From: Phoronis australis
Lineage: Eukaryota > Phoronida > Phoronidae
Direction: 5' to 3'
NCBI GenBank assembly: GCA_002633005.1
Contig: NMRA01000254.1
Span: 373,370-428,172, forward strand
Length of the DNA stretch: 54,803 nucleotides
Of the stretch, positions 32,766 to 41,406 are shown piece after piece; the stretch's first letter is position 1, and each line of letters starts with the position of its first letter. A model generated the notes under the pieces. The model saw only the letters and a list, made by a program, of their open reading frames with translations. It ran no database searches and was not told where the DNA came from. Made by a program: the position numbers and the translations under genes.

Positions 32766-33650
32766 CGTTTGAAATTAAATCCTGTTAGGTCCAGCTTTAC
32801 TGTTGTACTTCTGCACCTCAAATTGTCTTTTCGAATTTTCCTGACAAATGATCTGGTACTAAAGAAACTACATTATTAAATACATAATTAAATTTGTAAA
32901 TGACTAAATTATCATCTGCTTGGAAACGATGGAACCCACACGTTTTCTCAGCAATGTTTTGCGATATTTTTCATGTTACATACATGTATTTAAGACGAGG
33001 TGTCAGGAGACATATTTAGTTGTTTACTTGCTAGAGGGCCATTAAACCTTCTGTTATTGATTTCAAAACTCAAAAGTTCTCCTCTTCTGCGATCAACACT
33101 TTTAGTTCCCATACACTTACATGTAGCTGCTCTCTGGGATTCTTGAGCCTACTCTAGTGCCTTTTAAAATCATACGAATCCCTGCGTTGGTGATTTCTGC
33201 CAATTTTCGGTCTATCCGCTAATGTAACTTTGGTGTCCCATTTGAATGATGAAAGCAGGGTTTAATTCAAAACACGTACCCACTGTGTCAAAAATTGATT
33301 TTATGGTTCTTGGTACAATCCAGGGCTGAGTTGCATAAAGCTTCAAAAGTTATCCGCTGGATAAGTTTGATTGTTGCGTGACGTCAGGTGCATTGTTCAA
33401 CAATAACAACTTGGCGTATGATATAATGCGTCGTCATTGTCTCTGTATGGCATATAACTTTAATGCAACTGGGCCCAGGTGGCCTTTCCCTAGAGTTATC
33501 GTGAAACTCGTCTAAAGCGTACATGTACATGTAATTCACACCATTTGTCAGACTATGTAAACAGTTTTAAACAAATGTAAATTGTTCTGAGAGTTGATGA
33601 AGAAAACAGAGTATTATCTTGTTTTAGAGAATGTCATACTGCCAACTTGC
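32766..33650 (-). other. 5' part of intron 1 of the Lys/Ser-rich gene
   Basis: AT-rich, no ORF of note. TACATGTA words at 32983, 33119 and 33521-33533. Together with the duplicate region it forms intron 1 (31898-33650). Confidence 0.55.
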
Positions 33651-33787
33651 CTCCTGAAGTTTTCTTTTGACATGTATTCTTTCAGCAAGAGACAGGTCCC
33701 GTCCATTGTCCTCTTTAAATTTGTTTACCGCTTTTTCCACGTCATTGGGGTATGCACACTCTGCTAACAGCGACTTTATGTCAGGCA
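33651..33787 (-). CDS. Lys/Ser-rich protein, upstream exon
   Basis: 137-nt exon, too short for ORF calling. Acceptor CCTTTTCAG|TG (phase 1); donor CAGGAG|GCAAGT, a GC donor with otherwise perfect consensus (phase 0), which fits the phase-0 start of the large exon at 31897. It encodes PDIKSLLAECAYPNDVEKAV, NKFKEDNGRDLSLAERIHVK, RKLQE, a helical segment joining straight to AQEYEAK. The alternative, reading through the GC donor, gives a stop after ASWQYDIL. At least one more upstream exon with a phase-1 donor must exist; none was found with confidence. Confidence 0.65.
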
Positions 33788-35463
33788 CTGAAAAGGAACA
33801 TTATACTGCAATCTACCGCATCTCATCGTCCTGTCGGATAACGTACTCTAGAAAAAGGATACATGCCTAGAACTGATAAGAGATCTTTAGACGACGTGTA
33901 CACGTCACCAATCTACCGCTGCTGCGAGAGTACACTTGCGTGTGATTGAAGCTTTGTTGTGTGCAGATATAAAACACCTCCGAGAGAAAATTTGCGGCTA
34001 CGAAACTCCCCGAGGTATTCCGAATGATAATAGTTCTTAGTCGTGGGGAACACTTCGGTTGTTTTCGTTTCATTTCTGAGCATGTGCAAACCTCAAAAGT
34101 ACAAGATTCCACAGTTTAGTACACCATATTGAATATAGTCACAAACCCAGAGTGGTGTAGATGAAGTACATGGAATATCCCGCCAGACATTATTTTGCGA
34201 ATCGACCGAGACCGAAAATTATCCCATACGCTTCGAATTCCTAAGTTTTTTTTTCATTTTTAGGCAGATTTTTTAAATACTTCACCTAGATTGTTCACGT
34301 GGTGGATCACATCCTATAGGTATGCACTTGCGCGTTAGGTTACAAGTTTTCTCTAGTAAAAGAAACAATTTTAAATGTAATTATTAATTACTTGAAAAGA
34401 AATAACAAAGATGAAAACAAAGGTAATTGAGCATTACACTTATAACATACCTTATCAACTAACAACAATATTTAACATTGGGGTTACTGAGGAATCGGCG
34501 CCTGAGTTGCAGACGATATAATATTTAGCTTATGAAACTGGGACAGAAGTGTCATGTAATTAAAAGTTTTGTATCAGATGTTACAATTGGGACCTGATTA
34601 CATATTGAGTGGTATTAATAGTGCTGAAATTTTATTACTTTGAACTATTTTGGGAAAGTTGAATGATCGAACCGGCTAACGGCGTCGAGTCGACATTGAT
34701 CTGCTTTTCGAATTTTCCATGTCAGAGGGCACTGTTAAAGTAGTCCGGGAGGGCAATACTGTAAACATCGCCGGTTCCCTTCGTGTAGATAACACGCAGG
34801 TACCATTCAGTACCACACGCTTTATCACTGGTTGATGTAACATTGGCAGTCATTGGTTTGTTTTACAACAAAAAAGAATGAAAATGGGGGCTACGATTTT
34901 TTGGCCTTGTCATGCAAGTGAAGTGACAGCAACTATTTCGTTTCTGCAGTAATGATTAATAGACGCGTGCTTGAAGCACATACATGTACATGTACAATAA
35001 ACACACGTAGCTGGCTGACTTGTAACAGGTGTGTTATTCGTACTGTGTGAATACAGGACAGCAACGTAAACAAAAGTCAGCGACAACAGAAAGATGCACT
35101 CTGAAAAGGCGCAACCACAATCTTTTGGATTCATATTTCTTGAACATGTATTAAGCACCGGTTTGTCTGTACAAAATACCCCATTTACACTTTCTCCATC
35201 AGTCATGCCGCCAGTTTGTTCGCCTAAAGCGTTACTTAGCTGTTGAGAATTCGATCAGCCAATCAGAAACGCCGGTGGAAAATTAAATGATAGGCCTACC
35301 AGGAAGTGAAATGTTTTCCTGATGATACCTGAGTGTTCTCTACCACCTAGCGACACGCAGGGGTACCATCGAGTATGGTAAACAATATCACATGTCCGTA
35401 CTCAACTTATTCAACGCGTACTGGGTAAATAATAAAGTACTGTAGAGTAAATAAACCAATCAA
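33788..35463. other. Upstream of the Lys/Ser-rich gene; one small minus ORF and a dispersed repeat
   Basis: Should include the missing first exon(s) and promoter. The minus ORF at 35206-34910 (98 codons, MTDGESVNGVFCTDKP start, a hydrophobic stretch FLLSLTFVYVAVLYS) could be a first exon or a chance frame; no match to the phase-1 acceptor at 33788 was found. The 34165-34770 part is a dispersed repeat (separate entry). Confidence 0.35.
34165..34770. repeat. Dispersed repeat, copy 1
   Basis: Blocks such as CAGACGATATAATATTTAGC, GAGTCGACATTGA and CGACCGAGACCG recur in the same order and orientation at 50640-51010 with moderate divergence and indels. Confidence 0.75.
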
Positions 35464-35715
35464 CATGCGCGCACCCATCCTAAAAATTGGGGGGGGGCTC
35501 GAATGTTTGGGAATATGGACCTTTTACCCAAACAAGGCACATTCAGTGCTGTGAATTCTGCGTTCGCCGAATTTTGATAATTTTTGTCTTTTTAGTGGAC
35601 TTTTGTCTAAATTTCTTGGACTTTATGTTTCTCTGAGGCGGACCCTTTTTCCCATTTCGCCAAATGGGGGTGGGGGCTTATTTGACCCCCTCGAGCCCCC
35701 GTGGGTGCGCGCATG
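35464..35715. mobile_element. MITE with perfect 14-bp inverted ends
   Basis: 252 bp. CATGCGCGCACCCA at 35464-35477 is exactly inverted at 35702-35715. Inside each end are G or C runs (GGGGGGGGGG near 35490, CCCCCTCGAGCCCCC near 35688). No ORF. Non-autonomous DNA element or foldback. Confidence 0.8.
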
Positions 35716-35816
35716 ATCCACGCACGTTTCCCATGTCAGTGGAGGGAGAGTAAGAACTGGTTAAACATGTTTCCAGACGCATGTCGACTAAATTGTCAAG
35801 TGGCAGGCTGTGATAC

Positions 35817-35960
35817 GCCGTAAAATGTAACAATTTCGTAAAATGTAACAAAAATGTAACAATTGTTACATTTTATGTCATTGTTACATTTTACGTTCCT
35901 AGGCCTCTCCTAAATGGTAACAAGATGTTACATTTTATGAAACTGTTAAAATTTACGTCG
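35817..35960. repeat. GTAAAATGTAACA inverted-repeat cluster
   Basis: Three forward copies of (G)TAAAATGTAACA and three inverted copies TGTTACATTTTA(C) within ~145 bp, including a central AATGTAACAATTGTTACATT palindrome. Probably a small foldback element. Confidence 0.75.
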
Positions 35961-36280
35961 AAAGGAGTTTCCAGGATCAGGTAACAAGTTTTTTATCGTT
36001 AAAAGCGTTCTTGCAATTTTTTTGTTGGCGTTCATAAACCAATTGTGTATTCGACACTACAATAAACACACTTCCCTTGGTAAGAACATCAATGATATCG
36101 TATTTGGCTAATATTTATCGTATTTCTTCTGGAACGAACGACAATAACAACATTTTTCATGGAGAATTCAAGTTCAAAAACCACTTTGATAGAAACAAAC
36201 ACCAGTTTTAGTCTAGGATAGTCTGGTTTATTTCGGCTTTGGAGCCATCGCTAATGCAGTAATTGCCTTGCTTCACATAA

Positions 36281-36566
36281 AAGGAGCAAAACCAAAGTTT
36301 CTGAAGCCGGCTGGTGCTGTCTACCACCTTAGTTACGAATGTTTAATTTCTTAAAGTCACTGTGGTGGAAGGAAATAAAAGTACGCATTTATTTACCGGC
36401 AGGTTGACAGATTTTGCCAAAGCAACAGCAAAATATCGCCTTTGAGAAGGGCGAGCCACTAGCTTAAAAAGTGGCGGCATAGTAACGGAAAAAATACCAT
36501 TCTTCAGTCTTATGATGTCAAGCTTGTCTGAAATGGTGGTGGTAACAACAGGTCAAACCGTGACGT
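36281..36566. repeat. Direct duplicate, copy 1 (probable unmerged allele)
   Basis: 286 bases repeated at 36568-36852 with very few differences (for example AAAACCAAAG/AAAACAAAG, GTGGCGGC/GTGGTGGC). A single N at 36567 separates the copies, the same pattern as at 32288. Confidence 0.88.
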
Positions 36567-36567
36567 N

Positions 36568-36852
36568 AAGGAGCAAAACAAAGTTTCTGAAGCCGGCTGG
36601 TGCTGTCTACCACCTTAGTTACGAATATTTAATTTCTTAAAGTCACTGTGGTGGAAGGAAATAAAAGTACGCATTTATTTACCGGCAGGTTGACAGATTT
36701 TGCCAAAGCAACAGCAAAATATCGCCTTTGAGAAGGGCGAGCCACTAGCTTAAAAAGTGGTGGCATAGTAACGGAAAAAATACCATTCTTCAGTCTTATG
36801 ATGTCAAGCTTGTCTGAAATGGTGGTGGTAACAACAGGTCAAACCGTGACGT
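36568..36852. repeat. Direct duplicate, copy 2 (probable unmerged allele)
   Basis: See 36281-36566; starts AAGGAGCAAAAC and ends CCGTGACGT as copy 1 does. Confidence 0.88.
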
Positions 36853-37722
36853 GCATATGTAAAAATGGGACACCTAGCGGGGGAAATAGAAAAAAATTGC
36901 ACTCTTAAAGGACGTGATCATTTTGCTCAAACCTGTTCTAAGTCGATAGTTTAAAGGAGCAGTAGTCCAAAAAACTGTTGGCCTTTTGGACTATAAAAAC
37001 ATGCACTTTCTCTTTCCATTATCTTTTAAAATAAAATGTGAATTAAAATTGCTGTTTGGTCAATGGTCGTTAGTTCAAAGTACATACTGTATAAATAAGG
37101 ACAAAGATTGGAATTTTATTATTAATGGACGTGAAGTCACGTGTCTCATGAGGCGCCACTTTTTGTGTTACAGCTCGCAGATAAGTGAATTTGGTATATT
37201 AATCTTTTTGATGCATTGCATTAAATGCTCATATTAAAAAACGTTGACTTCGACGTTGGCGGTTTTTGTACCATGCAATCCACTTTCAATGAAACCTTGT
37301 TCAAATCATACTGTTAAATCACTGTGCTTTTCTAAGAATATTGGGGCTCTTTCCACATAAAATCGTTGTGTGTTTTGTATGTCCGTTACGGAAAGCCCGA
37401 TGACAACATCGAACCATAAATGAGATGATTTTAAAATCTTTGAGGACCATGATGTAGCACTACGCTGTTACATACCTGTATGTAAATGTGCATATGGTAT
37501 TCAAAAACTGTGTGTCACAACGGCTTTTCGTTTTGCTCAGAAATATCGAATTGATTTTCAGTGTGCATAAGTGATCGACGCGGTCAAATACTTTCACCCT
37601 ACACGAACAAGATTTCCTGTTCGATGATTTGTTTTATGTCCTGTGTCTTCTAAAATATGTGATTGATGGTGACTATGGTCGACCAAACACCGATTTACCC
37701 GTTCAATCACAAATGTTATACG
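36853..37722. other. No recognised gene
   Basis: A plus ORF at 36986-37237 (83 codons) has no domain. Nothing else supported. Confidence 0.4.
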
Positions 37723-37803
37723 TGCGGCACACGCGTATACACCTGCGTATGCGGCACACGCGTATACACCTGCGTATGCGGCACAAGCGTATACACGTGC
37801 GTA
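37723..37803. repeat. 27-bp minisatellite, three copies
   Basis: Unit TGCGGCACACGCGTATACAC plus CTGCGTA, starting at 37723, 37750 and 37777. Both long plus frames here are carried by the repeat (unit of nine residues), so they are not evidence of a gene. Confidence 0.88.
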
Positions 37804-39223
37804 CCACCGTACGTTTTAAATACAGTGCTTAAACTTGGCTTAAAGCCAATAAAATCACCCCAAGCCGTTTCTTCTTTTTCAAAACATATTAAATAAGCAA
37901 CAATTCAGCGGCAACACATGTTTTGCAGTAATTGTGTGAAAATTTGAACTTCTGGCAATCTTCGCCAAACAAGATCCATTTGTTTTTACAAAAACATAAA
38001 TTATAAATGATGCGCTTAGCAATTTTGTTTTTCATCCGTCACAGTCAAACGATTCCACGAAGGGGTCGCTATGCCGATGCTCTGTCATTGTCTCCGTATA
38101 CGACTGTCTTTGTTGCATATTAAGTACTCACAGGAAAAGCCGGAGAGTTCCAGAACGAACAATTTCGCACTGCGAAAAACATTCGTAGCCCCGAACTCCA
38201 AAACATTACTCCACGACTGATGTAACAAAGCTTTCAAAGCGTATTTCCTAAACTCATTCTTGTATTTACCAACAAGGGCGCCAAGTGTTTTAACTGGTAA
38301 TTCGAATGGAACCTTTGTTTTGCCCTATTATCTAACTTCTCATTAAGAGACAGGTCCATACATGTACATGTACATGTATATGTAAGTACATGTTAATGTA
38401 CATGTACATGTACATGTAACTACTGCCATACCTTACACCTACTGAGCAAAGATAACAAAACCTTTTTACTCCTTACGTGCATAACTTTTTGTTTTCAAAA
38501 CTAATAACATCTTATACTTGGCAATAAATTTCAAAATGGTTTAACTAATTTGAAAAAAATATTAGTCATCTGAACAAAGAAAGCAGCTCAAATTATAATC
38601 TCCAATATCAATACCCTTCTCACACTCATTTAGATCAATAATGTAAGTCATTTATAAATAGAAAAAACAAGGTTGGCGACAGAGAATCTCCCTTTGTTAA
38701 CATGGAAACCAAGCACCAGTCAGTTAAATGCAAGCTTGTACGTCAAAGGTTCTTTATTACACGTTTAATAACAAAAATGAACATACTTTAGAACTGAATA
38801 AAAAAGCGTTTTGAAGAGCAGGCATGACACATTATGATTAACACATGCACTCAGCAACGACTGCTAACTTTACGCTTGGGAAAAGATATTCGGCACTATT
38901 AAGCTTTGCAGAACTTTGAAAGAATAAAGGCTAACGCGCATGTAGGGGTTTGCTTCGTGTGACTCACGGCACAAAATTGGTCTTACGCGCCACATAAGTA
39001 TTTCTGAAAAATAATTAAAGCTCTGTTTAGCAAAAGAACAAAATAGCTGACAATAAATCCTTAACCGCTACGAACTGAGGCAGTTTGTACAAAATAATCT
39101 CCAGGTGGCGGTGTGGTAATGATCACATGACTAACCGTGAAATGGGAGCGTAAGGACATGTCTCTGCCTTAACCCCTTAAGACACTTTTCATGAAACAGG
39201 TCCTTGCGTACCCAGGGTGAGCT
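37804..39223. other. No recognised gene; TACATG microsatellite
   Basis: Non-coding AT-rich. A (TACATG)n-type run lies at 38358-38418, interrupted once. It is the densest cluster of the TACATGTA word that recurs through the window. Confidence 0.5.
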
Positions 39224-39487
39224 TCATACACGCAAGAAATTTGCAAGCATAGATGTAGTGTCTTCACGCACTTCGCTTGTGATGCTTAGCGTATCCGTTA
39301 TATCTTGAAGACACCAATGACTACGCTTTTCTTGCAAGGAGTTTTGAGCACGGAACGTACAGTAGTCCAGGCTTATCGACAACACTTCAGCTGATCTACC
39401 GGATGAATATGCCAATCGTGTCACGTTGAGTAGCGTAGAATCCTTGCATTCCTTCTTAAAGGCGAAGGCAACCTTTTTCCATGTCAT
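39224..39487 (-). CDS. Hypothetical protein, first exon or short gene in an inverted duplication
   Basis: 87 codons from ATG at 39487 (MTWKKVAFAFKKECKDST start). No domain recognised. The case for a real gene is its upstream region: the start codon, its first 12 codons and ~120 bases before it are repeated in inverted orientation at 40626-40783, where an ATG opens the same MTWKKVAFAFKK. Both upstream regions carry CCGGAAGTGACGT, a combined ETS-like and CRE-like box typical of housekeeping promoters. The exon may end earlier at an unseen donor, so residues after ~30 are uncertain. Confidence 0.45.
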   Translation of the reverse strand: MTWKKVAFAFKKECKDSTLLNVTRLAYSSGRSAEVLSISLDYCTFRAQNSLQEKRSHWCLQDITDTLSITSEVREDTTSMLANFLRV

Positions 39488-39610
39488 TTTGAGCTAACAT
39501 AAGGTTGGTTGGTTATCCTAGACATATTTTCCACTTAATTACAGCTTTTCGTAATTGTATTAATTACTTGTCCGCTACTCCGGAAGTGACGTTTTAGGAG
39601 GCAAGCATTT
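39453..39610. repeat. Left arm of a large inverted repeat at the gap
   Basis: Inverted match to 40626-40783 with a handful of substitutions (for example TAATTAATACAATTACG against TAATTTATAAAACTACG), so it is a real, diverged duplication. It includes the ATG at 39487 and the CCGGAAGTGACGT box (39580-39592). Confidence 0.9.
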
Positions 39611-40582
39611 NNNNNNNNNNNNNNNNNNNNNNNNNNNNNNNNNNNNNNNNNNNNNNNNNNNNNNNNNNNNNNNNNNNNNNNNNNNNNNNNNNNNNNNNNN
39701 NNNNNNNNNNNNNNNNNNNNNNNNNNNNNNNNNNNNNNNNNNNNNNNNNNNNNNNNNNNNNNNNNNNNNNNNNNNNNNNNNNNNNNNNNNNNNNNNNNNN
39801 NNNNNNNNNNNNNNNNNNNNNNNNNNNNNNNNNNNNNNNNNNNNNNNNNNNNNNNNNNNNNNNNNNNNNNNNNNNNNNNNNNNNNNNNNNNNNNNNNNNN
39901 NNNNNNNNNNNNNNNNNNNNNNNNNNNNNNNNNNNNNNNNNNNNNNNNNNNNNNNNNNNNNNNNNNNNNNNNNNNNNNNNNNNNNNNNNNNNNNNNNNNN
40001 NNNNNNNNNNNNNNNNNNNNNNNNNNNNNNNNNNNNNNNNNNNNNNNNNNNNNNNNNNNNNNNNNNNNNNNNNNNNNNNNNNNNNNNNNNNNNNNNNNNN
40101 NNNNNNNNNNNNNNNNNNNNNNNNNNNNNNNNNNNNNNNNNNNNNNNNNNNNNNNNNNNNNNNNNNNNNNNNNNNNNNNNNNNNNNNNNNNNNNNNNNNN
40201 NNNNNNNNNNNNNNNNNNNNNNNNNNNNNNNNNNNNNNNNNNNNNNNNNNNNNNNNNNNNNNNNNNNNNNNNNNNNNNNNNNNNNNNNNNNNNNNNNNNN
40301 NNNNNNNNNNNNNNNNNNNNNNNNNNNNNNNNNNNNNNNNNNNNNNNNNNNNNNNNNNNNNNNNNNNNNNNNNNNNNNNNNNNNNNNNNNNNNNNNNNNN
40401 NNNNNNNNNNNNNNNNNNNNNNNNNNNNNNNNNNNNNNNNNNNNNNNNNNNNNNNNNNNNNNNNNNNNNNNNNNNNNNNNNNNNNNNNNNNNNNNNNNNN
40501 NNNNNNNNNNNNNNNNNNNNNNNNNNNNNNNNNNNNNNNNNNNNNNNNNNNNNNNNNNNNNNNNNNNNNNNNNNNNNNNNNN
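39611..40582. other. Assembly gap (972 Ns)
   Basis: Unknown sequence, flanked on both sides by the arms of one inverted repeat. Palindromic structure is a common cause of such gaps. Frames that span it are meaningless. Confidence 1.
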
Positions 40583-40625
40583 AACAGATTCGCACGGTAA
40601 AGTCAACGCAAAACCAAGTGGCGGG

Positions 40626-40783
40626 AAACGCTTGCCTCCTAAAACGTCACTTCCGGAGTAGCGGACGAGTAATTTATAAAACTACGAAAAGCTGTAATTA
40701 AGTGGAAAATATGTCTAGGATAACCAACCAACCTTATTTTAGCTCAAAATGACATGGAAAAAGGTTGCCTTCGCCTTTAAGAA
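40626..40783. repeat. Right arm of a large inverted repeat at the gap
   Basis: Counterpart of 39453-39610, about 95% alike by eye. ACGTCACTTCCGG lies at 40644-40656. Confidence 0.9.
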
Positions 40784-40808
40784 AAAGACGTGGGTGCAAT
40801 TTTCGTAA
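40749..40808 (+). pseudogene. Truncated inverted copy of the 39487 start exon
   Basis: ATG 40749 opens MTWKKVAFAFKK, then diverges from the other copy after codon 12 and reaches a stop at 40806-40808 (19 codons). The homology ends at about 40783. It may splice at an unseen donor, but as it stands it looks like a broken duplicate of the start region. Confidence 0.5.
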
Positions 40809-40930
40809 CAAAATACAAACCTGTCGACGTCATTCAACCATAAATTTTAGAAGTGAATGGCAACAAAGATACTTACTAGAGTATCTTTGATGGTAATGTT
40901 CACAAAAATTATGTGGAAGTTCATGGTTGG

Positions 40931-41406
40931 GGCAGTGCCACATAATTCCAATTTATGCGTGACATAAAACAGAATTATGTCTGTTATAAATCGAAATTAT
41001 GTAAGACATAAATAATTATATCTCATTTAAGTTAATACATGTGTGACACATTTCTCGAATATCATGGTACATAAATAACTAATGCCAACCATAACCCTAT
41101 TGATGTCGACGATTCTCACTCACTGAGTTATGTCACACATAAATACGATTTGTGTCATATATACATAAAATAATAGTGGATATTAATGTTCTTTAGGTCT
41201 GTTACAAATTAATACAATTATGATTGCCATTAATAAATTATGTACAATATTATTCGAAAATTATGTCACACATAAATTAATGTATGCCAGAAATAATATT
41301 TATGCCTGGCATTTTTCCGATATTATGGCTGATATAATTCGGATTTTTGTCACAGACAATTCCGATTTATGCCAGACGTAAATTAGAATTATGGCACACT
41401 GTGCCA
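40931..41406. mobile_element. AATTATG/CATAATT-rich foldback element
   Basis: About 476 bp packed with AATTATG and CATAA(A)TT words in alternating orientation, often bracketing GTCACA or TGCCAG. The ends are inverted-like: GGCAGTGCCACATAATTC (40931) and GAATTATGGCACACTGTGCC (ending 41405). No coding capacity. Confidence 0.7.

Noticed and set aside
39575-40606. Very long minus-strand frames across 39.6-40.6 kb
   Set aside because: They are made of Ns; the gap gives no stops.
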